This document shows, piece after piece, positions 1 to 6,675 of a DNA stretch of 25,810 nt. Numbering within the stretch: the stretch's first letter is position 1; each line of letters starts with the position of its first letter. This DNA comes from Patescibacteria group bacterium (lineage in GTDB: Bacteria > Patescibacteria > Paceibacteria > UBA9973 > UBA2103). Position numbers and translations under genes: made by a program. The notes under the pieces are model-generated. The model saw only the letters and a list, made by a program, of their open reading frames with translations. It did no database searches and was not told where the DNA came from. The stretch is from contig SCTS01000001.1 of NCBI GenBank assembly GCA_004322365.1, positions 1-25,810 of the forward strand, read 5' to 3'.

Positions 1-85
1 CACGGAAGCCGTGGACACACCCACAGGCTACCGCCTGCGGGGAAACATCACACAACCCAGAAGCCTGCAGGCTACCGCCCGCATG
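1..85. repeat. REP-like palindromic repeat pair
   Basis: Two near-identical 15-mers, CAGGCTACCGCCTGC at 24-38 and CAGGCTACCGCCCGC at 68-82, differ at one base and lie 44 bases apart. The first forms a stem CAGGC/GCCTG around TACC. Bases 1-13 form another short palindrome (CACGG, AAG, CCGTG). On the minus strand each unit contains GTAG followed by a potential hairpin, the arrangement known for REP elements moved by REP-associated tyrosine transposases. No transposase gene is visible, so REP identity is inferred. The stretch is non-coding and lies just downstream of the ParB-like gene; it may continue beyond the window edge. Confidence 0.5.
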
Positions 86-96
86 ACGAATTAGTT

Positions 97-930
97 TTAG
101 TGGGGGGGGAAGTTCGCGCTTTCAGAATCGGAACGGAAAGCCAAAGCAATCTGTTGAAATGCGGGAATATTAATTCGAGCAATTGTGACTAGTTTAGTTT
201 CACTCGGTGGGTAAAGTTTGCCGTCAAAGTCACATACAAAACGCGGTGCTATATATGTGCTCTCTGGCACATCACCAGGTGGCAAATCAGAAGCAACACC
301 CCCAGGCAATGAATCCATTTTCCATTGATAAAGCCAATACTCTGCTTGTCGTACACTACAGCCGTCGCGCACTGCCATTTCTACCCATGTTTGACGTTTG
401 GGTTCTTCCTCTATTTGCGAAAGGGCAAGCGCGACTCCAAGTTTCAGTGAATTAATTTTCAAATAGTGTTGCAAATATTCTGGCATTGATGCAATTGCCA
501 GTCTGTCTTCAACATAACCAATGGAACGACGAATCATTTTTGCAATATCGGAAATATCTTTTCCAGTAACTTGCATCAACTGTGCAAGCCATATTGCCTC
601 GTCTACTAAATCAATATCTTGCCGTTCCAAATTTTCTGCTGCCATTATTGAGAGAGCTTCTACATCGGTGAGTACTCGAATAACGCATGGAATTTTTACC
701 ATGCCATTCATTTTGCACGCACTAAAACGACGATGTCCCGCAACCACTTCAAAATTTTCTCCAACTGGTCGTACAGTTATCGGACTAATGAGCCCATTCT
801 GTTTTATATTGTCAGCAAGCTCTAAAATTTCGGTGCGGTTCAAACCAGAACGCATTGCGTGTTCTGGTTCTAGTATTCGGTCTGCGTAAATAAATTCAAC
901 TATTTGCTTCTCTGCGATTGAATCACTCAT
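97..930 (-). CDS. ParB/Spo0J-like partition protein (ParB N-terminal domain)
   Basis: A 277-residue protein with a ParB/Spo0J-type N-terminal domain. Visible motifs are GHRRFSA, matching the G(E/H)RRxxA box of the family, and ENLERQDIDLVDEA, matching the conserved ENLxRxdLxxxEEA segment. A helix-turn-helix-like region follows (around DISDIAKMIRRSIGYVEDRL). The family binds centromere-like DNA and, in CTP-binding members, slides along it; plasmid and phage homologues also act as transcription regulators. The start is ATG at 930 rather than a longer in-frame extension, because that extension would lie over the upstream AbrB-like gene. The two genes overlap by eight bases (ATGAGTGA), so they are probably translationally coupled. 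No ParA ATPase is nearby, so a role in chromosome partition is not assured. The C-terminus, rich in Ser, Glu and Pro, looks unstructured. Confidence 0.8.
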   Translation of the reverse strand: MSDSIAEKQIVEFIYADRILEPEHAMRSGLNRTEILELADNIKQNGLISPITVRPVGENFEVVAGHRRFSACKMNGMVKIPCVIRVLTDVEALSIMAAENLERQDIDLVDEAIWLAQLMQVTGKDISDIAKMIRRSIGYVEDRLAIASMPEYLQHYLKINSLKLGVALALSQIEEEPKRQTWVEMAVRDGCSVRQAEYWLYQWKMDSLPGGVASDLPPGDVPESTYIAPRFVCDFDGKLYPPSETKLVTIARINIPAFQQIALAFRSDSESANFPPH

Positions 931-1126
931 AAGAAATATTTCTAGGTTTAAGTGCGCGCACCTCCGCAGAAGAAATGCGACGAATAATAATTTCATTGTC
1001 GTTGTACACGCCAAACGCCACCTGATCACCACGCTCAACTCCCAAAGCACGGCAAATATTTTTCGGAATAACAACAGCGTTGCTGTTGCCAACTCGAATT
1101 ACTTTGGCAATTTGTATATTATCCAT
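923..1126 (-). CDS. AbrB/MazE-like swapped-hairpin DNA-binding protein
   Basis: A 67-residue protein whose first 50 residues match the AbrB/MazE/SpoVT fold: an N-terminal strand (AKVIRVGNSNAVVIPKNI), then a short helix with the usual (R/K)xLGxxxGDxV pattern (RALGVERGDQVAF), then a second hairpin. Such proteins are DNA-binding transition-state regulators or antitoxins. No toxin gene is adjacent; the partner is the overlapping ParB-like gene, so this is more likely an autoregulator of the pair than a toxin-antitoxin unit. Immediately upstream of the ATG are two tandem ACTAACGGT copies (plus strand) that could be its own operator. No Shine-Dalgarno sequence is visible. Confidence 0.75.
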   Translation of the reverse strand: MDNIQIAKVIRVGNSNAVVIPKNICRALGVERGDQVAFGVYNDNEIIIRRISSAEVRALKPRNISYE

Positions 1127-1128
1127 GT

Positions 1129-1146
1129 ACTAACGGTACTAACGGT
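1129..1146. promoter_or_regulatory. Tandem 9-mer direct repeat, candidate operator
   Basis: ACTAACGGT occurs twice without a gap (1129-1137 and 1138-1146), two bases upstream of the AbrB-like start codon. Its position where a leader would be and its exact repetition suggest an autoregulatory binding site. This is inference from position and repetition only. Confidence 0.4.
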
Positions 1147-1174
1147 AACACCCATATCCCCCCTCCCCCCGGGT

Positions 1175-1183
1175 TTATCCACA
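1175..1183 (+). promoter_or_regulatory. Perfect DnaA-box match TTATCCACA
   Basis: The 9-mer TTATCCACA fits the bacterial DnaA-box consensus TTATNCACA exactly. It is flanked by a C/G-rich tract on one side and A/T-rich DNA on the other, upstream of the AbrB/ParB-like pair. Only one box was found in the stretch, so a working origin is not supported; a chance match or DnaA-linked regulation are both possible. Confidence 0.35.
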
Positions 1184-1514
1184 GAAGTATATTAAAAAAT
1201 CAAATGCAAATAATTAAAACGGGTGTAAGGTGCAATGGCTAGTACATTGAAATTGACTGGACACCTACTCACAACGCATCTTTTACGAAGTTACTATATA
1301 GCTAAATGCTGAACTTTCAGCCTGCGCCTCTAGTTCGCCTTTGGTGCTTATTGTGTCCATACATTCTCTCTGCGTTGACTCTGATATATCTTTTACTCCC
1401 TCTCGAGCCTAGGGTATTAAAATTATTTTTTATAACAGTTAGGGAAACTTGGAATTTTTCACTCCCCTCTCTGCTATTGTTTAAATTTAAATATGTTGTC
1501 TAATATAATAACTT

Positions 1515-1540
1515 AAAAACCCTCCAATCGGAGGGTTTTT
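1515..1540. terminator. Bidirectional rho-independent terminator
   Basis: A perfect stem CCCTCC/GGAGGG with loop AATC is flanked by AAAAA on the left and TTTTT on the right, so it can act in both directions. It lies 24 bases beyond the stop of the minus-strand DUF378 gene, which it most likely terminates. Confidence 0.85.
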
Positions 1541-1564
1541 ATTTTATGCACGTTATCTTAAACC

Positions 1565-1804
1565 TTATGCCATTGGGTTACCGGCACCCATGCACATTGC
1601 GCAGGCCTTCTTGTGAGTTATCACAAGCCAGAGCGCTGAGAGTCCTACAAGGACATATACAGCCCATTCGACCATTGGCCATGTGCCAAGGAGCATGCCA
1701 ACGACATTCCAGTCGCTACCCATAAAACCTCCCAATCCTACAAGGCCCCAATTAAGACCACCTACTACGAGGAGTAGGAACGCAACCATATGCAAATATT
1801 TCAT
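1565..1804 (-). CDS. DUF378 family small membrane protein
   Basis: A 79-residue protein with two predicted membrane helices (about residues 5-25 and 45-63). The first carries the family hallmark GGLNWGLVG and the second the pattern YVLVGLSALW, which together identify DUF378. The family has no established function. The C-terminus has a Cys-Met-rich tail (KKACAMCMG). The gene stands alone, with a terminator just downstream. Upstream, TAATAT (minus strand, 1811-1816) ends six bases before the ATG, the spacing seen at other genes here, and an inverted repeat GTAAAG/CTTTAC (1822-1846) covers the likely promoter. Confidence 0.85.
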   Translation of the reverse strand: MKYLHMVAFLLLVVGGLNWGLVGLGGFMGSDWNVVGMLLGTWPMVEWAVYVLVGLSALWLVITHKKACAMCMGAGNPMA

Positions 1805-1946
1805 ACAAATATATTAAATTAGTAAAGCTGTTAATAATAACTTTACCAATACATTGAACACCTGAAACATCGCCCGCAAGAGTTTTTAGACTCTCAGTGT
1901 GGATTGTTTTTTTTATCTTCTACTAACTGAATTGTAAAGAGAAATA

Positions 1947-2405
1947 CTAGTGTTGAGTAAAAAACGCTGTAAATTTAATGCTGAATGGCTTGTCAATCCA
2001 AGTAGAGACTTTGGTTATCTTGGTGCCTAGACCACCGCTCGCGTCATAGTGTACAGAAAGTAGAATATTGGCTTCTTCGCAAACTCTTATCAACTCTTGT
2101 CCGCCACTTAATTTTTGTATTTCTTCGTTGAAATTATCTTTATTTATTCCCGCTCTCAATAGACTCATCGGAGAAATTATGGGTTGAGACAATTGAGAGC
2201 GTAGTCGAGCAAAATCACCTTTCTTCTCAAAATCTGTGAGGGAGGATATTTCCCTTAAACAATTCTCGATTCTTCTAGCCTGCGAAAGCATGATGTCACT
2301 AACTTCTTGGCGATACTCTGCTTGCTTTCTTGCAGTGTCTTCAGGTGAATTTTGAAAACCTAGTCGCCCTCTAATCCACCCGCCGATCGAAGTTTTTTCA
2401 GACAT
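1947..2405 (-). CDS. Hypothetical protein, 152 residues
   Basis: No family was recognised. The protein is soluble, with no signal peptide or membrane helix. Residues about 20-70 are rich in charged residues and likely helical (EDTARKQAEYRQEVSD, ARRIENCLREISSL). The C-terminal third alternates hydrophobic residues and looks like a beta region ending in SIKFTAFF. The coding status is strengthened by an excellent promoter directly upstream: TTGACA and CATAAT separated by 17 bases, with the -10 ending six bases before the ATG. No Shine-Dalgarno sequence is present, so the mRNA is probably leaderless. It is flanked by the DUF378 gene and the end of the M23 peptidase gene and appears monocistronic. 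Confidence 0.7.
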   Translation of the reverse strand: MSEKTSIGGWIRGRLGFQNSPEDTARKQAEYRQEVSDIMLSQARRIENCLREISSLTDFEKKGDFARLRSQLSQPIISPMSLLRAGINKDNFNEEIQKLSGGQELIRVCEEANILLSVHYDASGGLGTKITKVSTWIDKPFSIKFTAFFTQH

Positions 2406-2411
2406 GAGAAA

Positions 2412-2440
2412 ATTATGTATAAAAATTTATATAATGTCAA
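2412..2440 (-). promoter_or_regulatory. Sigma70-type promoter for the 152-residue protein
   Basis: On the minus strand TTGACA (2435-2440), a 17-base spacer and CATAAT (2412-2417) match the consensus closely. The expected transcription start falls at or within a base or two of the ATG at 2405. Confidence 0.75.
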
Positions 2441-2470
2441 ACAAGACAAGATTCTGTTTTTATTTCTTCG

Positions 2471-2498
2471 TAACCTAAAACCTAGCACCTCGAACCTT
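2471..2498 (-). repeat. Heptad intergenic repeat after the M23 peptidase stop
   Basis: Four successive 7-base units read on the plus strand as TAACCTA, AAACCTA, GCACCTC and GAACCTT. The array ends one base from the stop codon of the M23 gene (stop 2500-2502). It belongs to the same family as the copies at 5429, 21434 and 22598. Only one arm is visible here. Confidence 0.7.
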
Positions 2499-2499
2499 C

Positions 2500-3867
2500 C
2501 TAAAGGTATTTCATCGGATTCAAATAGGCCTCTGTAGGAGCGACGGGCATATAGGCACCACCGCACTTGGTTATTGATTTCACATCACCAAGCTTGATGA
2601 TTTTAACGGCACTTGCCACATACACACTGAAATGGAGATGTGGTCCGGTAGCATACCCTGTCTTACCACTGTACCCAAGCAGGCTCCCTGTACCTACTGT
2701 AGAGCCTTTAGAGACACTAATGACTGATAAGTGTGAATATAGGGTGCCTAGGCCATTGTCGTGGCGTATATATACCCATTTACCGTATGAATAGCATCCA
2801 GGGAAAAGGTCAGTGTTGCCAGTGTCTACAACGACTCCTCCAAGAGCCGAAACAATCGGCGTTCCTTCAGGTGCACCAAAGTCTACCCCGTTATGGCCTT
2901 TGCCGTTATATGCACCACTTTGAGCGAACGCAGTATTGCCAAAATATTGAGTGAGGCAGTAGATATTTTTGAATGTGTTGGCACGATCTCTACAACGAAG
3001 CATAAAAGCACCATCAAGTGGAAATGATAAAACTCCGCTACCTGCTTTCGGAATACTTGTTGGATCAAGTGTGTACTTCAGACTTGCTTCGTAATCATTA
3101 AGTTGTTTTTCAAATTGAGCTTTTGCGGCTTGTTTATCTGCAAGTAGTTTTTGGAATGCAGATTCCTTATTTTTTGTCTGTGAAAGTAGTGTGGCCTGTT
3201 CGTTGCGGTTTTGATCAAGAAGTATTTTTTGATCAGAAAGTTGTTTCTTCAAAGAAAGGAGTTTTATTTTTTCTTTCTCCGTAGCAGAGTAGTCTACTGT
3301 GAGAGATTCTTTTGTAGTTTGAAGGTCAATAACTTCATTTCTGAGAGCACCGCTGAGTTGTTCTACACGATCTACTTCTTGCCACGCCTCAATCATCCTA
3401 TCTGCGCTCAGGAGTTGTTCAACTATCGTGGTTTCACCCATCTGGTAGAGAGCTTGGAAAGATTGCTCCATTGTCTTCTTGGAAGTTTCTATGCGTTTTG
3501 CTTTATCATCAATAGCTCCACCGAGGCGTTTGAGTTGTAATGTTGCCGAAGCAATTTTATTTTCTGTAACTGAAATAGTTGCTCCTATTTTTTTTCTAGA
3601 AACATCAATTCTGTTTACTTCTCCTTGCAGTGTTGTTTTTTCTCCGGCTATTTGATAGAGCGTACTTTCGTACTGCGCAATTTCTTTTTCCAATGCTGCG
3701 ATTTTGGCATTTTGTTCAGCTATTTTTTCTTGGATGTCTGAGGTGGTATCACCAAAAACTATCGTAGGTGAAGTTTGAGAAAATCCTAGAATCCCAAAAA
3801 ACAAAAAAAGTCCGATAAAAACCGATACAAAAGAAATAGAACTCTTAAATGGAGGTATCCATTTCAT
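2500..3867 (-). CDS. Secreted M23 peptidase with coiled coil (EnvC-like murein hydrolase)
   Basis: A 455-residue exported protein. Residues 1-40 hold a signal peptide or anchor (hydrophobic SFVSVFIGLFLFFGILGF). Residues about 43-260 form a long coiled coil rich in Glu, Lys, Gln and Leu. The C-terminal LytM/M23 domain begins near residue 300: H325 and D329 (GHNGVDFG) and the HLH motif at 410-412 (GPHLHF) are the expected zinc ligands, so the domain looks catalytically intact rather than degenerate like E. coli EnvC. M23 enzymes cut peptide cross-links in peptidoglycan, and the coiled-coil architecture is typical of division-associated hydrolases or their activators. It starts two bases after the gltX stop (TAACAATG), so it is probably coupled to gltX at the end of the cell-wall run. 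Confidence 0.9.
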   Translation of the reverse strand: MKWIPPFKSSISFVSVFIGLFLFFGILGFSQTSPTIVFGDTTSDIQEKIAEQNAKIAALEKEIAQYESTLYQIAGEKTTLQGEVNRIDVSRKKIGATISVTENKIASATLQLKRLGGAIDDKAKRIETSKKTMEQSFQALYQMGETTIVEQLLSADRMIEAWQEVDRVEQLSGALRNEVIDLQTTKESLTVDYSATEKEKIKLLSLKKQLSDQKILLDQNRNEQATLLSQTKNKESAFQKLLADKQAAKAQFEKQLNDYEASLKYTLDPTSIPKAGSGVLSFPLDGAFMLRCRDRANTFKNIYCLTQYFGNTAFAQSGAYNGKGHNGVDFGAPEGTPIVSALGGVVVDTGNTDLFPGCYSYGKWVYIRHDNGLGTLYSHLSVISVSKGSTVGTGSLLGYSGKTGYATGPHLHFSVYVASAVKIIKLGDVKSITKCGGAYMPVAPTEAYLNPMKYL

Positions 3868-3869
3868 TG

Positions 3870-5315
3870 TTATCCGAGGGCACGAATAGCGTCTTCAATG
3901 CGGGTTATTGTTTCTTTCTTACCTATGACACCCGCAATGGTAAATGGGTCAGGGGATTTACCTCTACCTGAGAGCGTAAACCTGAACGGCCACAGCACGA
4001 GTCCCCTGCCCTTTTCTTCAGCGTATGGCCAAACAACCTCTTTAATTTTTTGATCATGCCATTCAGAATCGTTTAAGGTATTTAAGAGTGACTTAACTTG
4101 TTTTAAGCGTGTTGCAGTTCTTTGTTTATCCGTATCATCTTTTGGCAATAGTCCTGATACTGGGTATGTGGGTGCCTCTGCGTAAAAGGAAAATTCTCCC
4201 GCTTCATCCATGTCTTTCAATTCAGAGAAGGTTTGTATGCGTTCACGCATAAGAGGAACAAGACTTTCAAGAAGGTTCTTTTTATTAAGTGCAGTGTACG
4301 TTTCTTTTGAAAGAAAGAGAGAGGCATGTTTCAAAAATTCATCAGAAGATAATTTTAGAATGTGTTCTCTATTAAACCATTTGAGCTTCATCTCATTGAA
4401 GGCTCCCCCGCTCTTTTGGATTTGATCCACACTGAACCGCTGTATTAATTCGTCTTTTGAAAATATTTCCTCATCGGTTCCTGGGTTCCACCCAATGAGT
4501 GCGAGATAATTCACCATAGCACTCGGCAGATAGCCTTCAGTTTTGTACTCAAGAACATCTTTTGCGCCGTCTCGTTTTCCTAATTTTTTAGTGCGATCGT
4601 CACGAAGTATGGCGGGGAGCGTTACAAAGACAGGCGCTGGAACACCAAGGGCATCGTACAAACTAAGAAATCGTGGCGTTGAAGAGATGAATTCGTCTGC
4701 ACGAAAAATATGAGTAACACCCATGAGGTGGTCGTCAACGATGTGCGCAAAATTATACGTTGGGTACCCGTCCCCCTTCATGAGAATGAAGTCATCAAGA
4801 GCTTCTTCACCTGCTTCAAGTTCACCTCGGACAGCGTCATTCCACTTGTATCTTTTTATTTCAGGTACCTTAAAACGAAGAGGCGCCTTCCCATCCCATA
4901 CAGAAAATGTTTCAGGGCGATGGTCTCGAAATAAAAATGGTCGCTTCTCAGCCTTCGCCGCTTCTCTGAATGCGGTTATTTCATCATGAGTGTACGGATC
5001 GGGATACGCATGGCCAGCGTCCATGAGCTTCTGTGCGAATGCTTTATATGAGTCCATTCTCTCTGATTGAATGCAAGAACCGAAGGGCCCTGGTTTATCA
5101 GGGCCGTATTCCCAGTCAATACCAAGCCACGAAAGAGAATCTTGAATATGCTGAATAGAGCCTTCTATTGCTCGAGCTTGATCAGTATCCTCAATACGGA
5201 GTATTAGCGTGCCTTCATTTTTCTTGGCAAAAAGATAAGCAAATAGTGCTGTACGGACACCGCCGATATGCATAAAGCCTGTGGGACTGGGAGCGAAACG
5301 AGTTATTACCTTCAT
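3870..5315 (-). CDS. gltX: Glutamyl-tRNA synthetase
   Basis: A 481-residue class I aminoacyl-tRNA synthetase that charges tRNA(Glu) with glutamate. The HIGH-type signature is HIGG at residues 16-19 within APSPTGFMHIGGVRTALF, and the KMSKS-type signature is KKLGKRDG at 243-250; both are typical of bacterial GluRS. Length matches the family. The usual glutamate-site segment reads HIFRADEF where most members have IRG(D/E)(E/D). No zinc-ligand Cys cluster is evident, as in many GluRS. Whether it is non-discriminating (also charging tRNA(Gln)) cannot be told here. It follows murG by 150 bases containing a hairpin and a heptad repeat, and precedes the M23 gene by two bases. A TATACA on the minus strand ends nine bases before the ATG, a weak promoter candidate. 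Confidence 0.96.
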   Translation of the reverse strand: MKVITRFAPSPTGFMHIGGVRTALFAYLFAKKNEGTLILRIEDTDQARAIEGSIQHIQDSLSWLGIDWEYGPDKPGPFGSCIQSERMDSYKAFAQKLMDAGHAYPDPYTHDEITAFREAAKAEKRPFLFRDHRPETFSVWDGKAPLRFKVPEIKRYKWNDAVRGELEAGEEALDDFILMKGDGYPTYNFAHIVDDHLMGVTHIFRADEFISSTPRFLSLYDALGVPAPVFVTLPAILRDDRTKKLGKRDGAKDVLEYKTEGYLPSAMVNYLALIGWNPGTDEEIFSKDELIQRFSVDQIQKSGGAFNEMKLKWFNREHILKLSSDEFLKHASLFLSKETYTALNKKNLLESLVPLMRERIQTFSELKDMDEAGEFSFYAEAPTYPVSGLLPKDDTDKQRTATRLKQVKSLLNTLNDSEWHDQKIKEVVWPYAEEKGRGLVLWPFRFTLSGRGKSPDPFTIAGVIGKKETITRIEDAIRALG

Positions 5316-5352
5316 AGTACTTAGTGTATAGCTTACCGTCTAACGAGTCGAG

Positions 5353-5377
5353 GGGAAAGAAGGCTTCCTTTTTTCCC
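5353..5377. other. Strong hairpin in the murG-gltX gap
   Basis: GGGAAAGAAGG and CCTTTTTTCCC form an 11-bp stem around a CTT loop on the plus strand, with one G-T pair. No T-run follows on the minus strand, so it is not a typical terminator for murG; it lies in the likely leader of gltX. Confidence 0.45.
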
Positions 5378-5401
5378 GAGCGAGAGCTGATGGAAAAGCA
5401 G

Positions 5402-5463
5402 TTTCTGATTTATAGCTTTTAAATTCAGAAAGCTAGCACCCAGCACCTAGAAGCTAGAACCTT
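5402..5463 (-). repeat. Heptad intergenic repeat after the murG stop
   Basis: Five in-phase 7-base units on the plus strand at 5429-5463 read AAAGCTA, GCACCCA, GCACCTA, GAAGCTA and GAACCTT. The array ends two bases from the murG stop codon (5466-5468). An adjoining perfect stem TTTCTGA (5402-5408) / TCAGAAA (5425-5431) overlaps its distal end. Same family and orientation as the arrays after the M23 gene, dnaJ and dnaK. Confidence 0.75.
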
Positions 5464-5465
5464 TT

Positions 5466-6605
5466 TTAGTTTTCATGCTCTAGAGCAGTATCCAGAATTA
5501 TTTGCGCAATTGCTTTTGCTGAATCTGGTTTTGCAAATTTTCCCGCTGCCTCTGCCATGTCGTTGCGTGCTTTTGGATTAGTAAAAAGGCGTTCTATTTC
5601 TGCAAGTAGCAGGTGCGGGGTAAGGTTTTGTTGCTCCATAACAATTGCGGCACCTGAACGAGCATATGCGAAAGCATTTGAACGCTGATCGCGACTTACC
5701 TCTTCAGGTATAGGGATAAGAATTGAGGCTTTCTTCCACGAAGCAACCTCCGCAATAGAACCTGACCCTGCGCGAGTGATTACTAAGTCAGAGGCTCCTG
5801 CAGCCATTTTTAATGCAAGAGTTGAAAGATATCCATACGGTTTATAGCGGTATCGTTTTTCATTTTTTCCTAAAATGACATGGGCTGTTTCAGCAACAGA
5901 TTTAATATGTACCTGCCCTGCCTGATGTATGACTTGGAAATGATCAATAAGTTCTGGTAGTGCCTCGAGGATAGTGTTGTTAAGCTTCTCTGCCCCAAGT
6001 GAACCACCAAGAAAAAGAAGTACGGGAACATTGCGTTCAAGTTCCAAAAACTCTTGCGCTCCTTCTCGGGCAGGATTTCTAAGTTCAGTGCGTACAGGAT
6101 TGCCAACGAGAGCTACTTTTGGTCGAAACTTTTCTGGAAAATAATCGTATGCCTCTTCGTATGAAATACCGATCTGTTTTGCAAAAGGTAGAGCAAGGAT
6201 AGTGGCGCGCCCTGGTATTGCATCGGAATCATGTGCAATTACGGGGATGCGAAGCCACTTTGCTGCAAGAAGTGTTGGCACGCTTCCGTATCCTCCTTTT
6301 GAAAAAACAACATCAGGAAATATTTGGTAGAGAGCAAGAGTTGTTTGGAGTATCCCCCACCCTGTTTTAAAGAAATCAAAAAAATTGAGAATTGAAAAAT
6401 AACGACGGATTTTCCCTGCGGGTGTTTGTACGAAGGTAATGTTGTTTTCGTACAGTGCCCGTTCATCAAACGCCGTGGGTCCAAAAAAGTAGAGTTGAGG
6501 ATCGAGAAGTTTTTTCTCTTTTACGATTTCATGAATTGCTTCAGCAACAGCAATAACTGGGTAAAAATGACCTCCAGTTCCGCCCCCAGTAAAAACAATT
6601 TTCAT
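5466..6605 (-). CDS. murG: UDP-GlcNAc:undecaprenyl-PP-MurNAc-pentapeptide GlcNAc transferase
   Basis: A 379-residue GT28-family glycosyltransferase that adds GlcNAc to lipid I, forming lipid II on the inner face of the membrane. The N-terminal loop GGGTGGH (residues 7-13) is the MurG signature. The C-terminal half has the donor-binding segment (VITRAGSGSIAEV, ILIPIPEEVSRDQRSNA). Length is slightly above the usual 350-360. It lies downstream of mraY and ftsW, matching the conserved division and cell-wall cluster. A 70-base gap separates it from ftsW; a TATACT there lies 11 bases before the ATG but lacks a good -35. A heptad repeat starts two bases after its stop. Confidence 0.96.
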   Translation of the reverse strand: MKIVFTGGGTGGHFYPVIAVAEAIHEIVKEKKLLDPQLYFFGPTAFDERALYENNITFVQTPAGKIRRYFSILNFFDFFKTGWGILQTTLALYQIFPDVVFSKGGYGSVPTLLAAKWLRIPVIAHDSDAIPGRATILALPFAKQIGISYEEAYDYFPEKFRPKVALVGNPVRTELRNPAREGAQEFLELERNVPVLLFLGGSLGAEKLNNTILEALPELIDHFQVIHQAGQVHIKSVAETAHVILGKNEKRYRYKPYGYLSTLALKMAAGASDLVITRAGSGSIAEVASWKKASILIPIPEEVSRDQRSNAFAYARSGAAIVMEQQNLTPHLLLAEIERLFTNPKARNDMAEAAGKFAKPDSAKAIAQIILDTALEHEN

Positions 6606-6675
6606 ATCTCTTGTAAAGTATAAGTCCAGTAATGCATATGAGCTAGGAGTAGCGGTTGGGTAATTAGTGACATCG

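Larger units (their letters stand above)
1127..1564. other. 438-base stretch without a convincing gene
   Basis: This stretch holds the tandem 9-mer repeat (1129-1146), a C-rich tract (about 1158-1170), a DnaA-box match (1175-1183), AT-rich sequence (1188-1220) and a terminator (1515-1540). One 65-codon frame (1306-1503, plus) is present, but it lacks a ribosome site, has unremarkable hydrophobic composition and is not recognisable. No RNA gene was recognised. On the minus strand TATACT at about 1187-1192 could be a -10 for the AbrB-like gene with a leader of roughly 55 bases, but no good -35 lies at standard spacing. Confidence 0.5.

Noticed and set aside
1..85. Possible CRISPR repeats
   Set aside because: Only two short palindromic 15-mers are present, with 29 bases between them, no third repeat and no cas gene.
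923..1126. AbrB-like gene as the antitoxin of a toxin-antitoxin pair
   Set aside because: The partner is a ParB-domain protein, not a MazF, PIN or other toxin, and no small toxin frame is visible nearby.
1306..1503. 65-codon plus-strand frame between the AbrB-like gene and the terminator
   Set aside because: It is hydrophobic but without a clean helix-loop plan, has no ribosome site and only a weak TACTAT/TATATA before it. Its main support is a terminator 12 bases after the stop, which is better explained by the minus-strand DUF378 gene.
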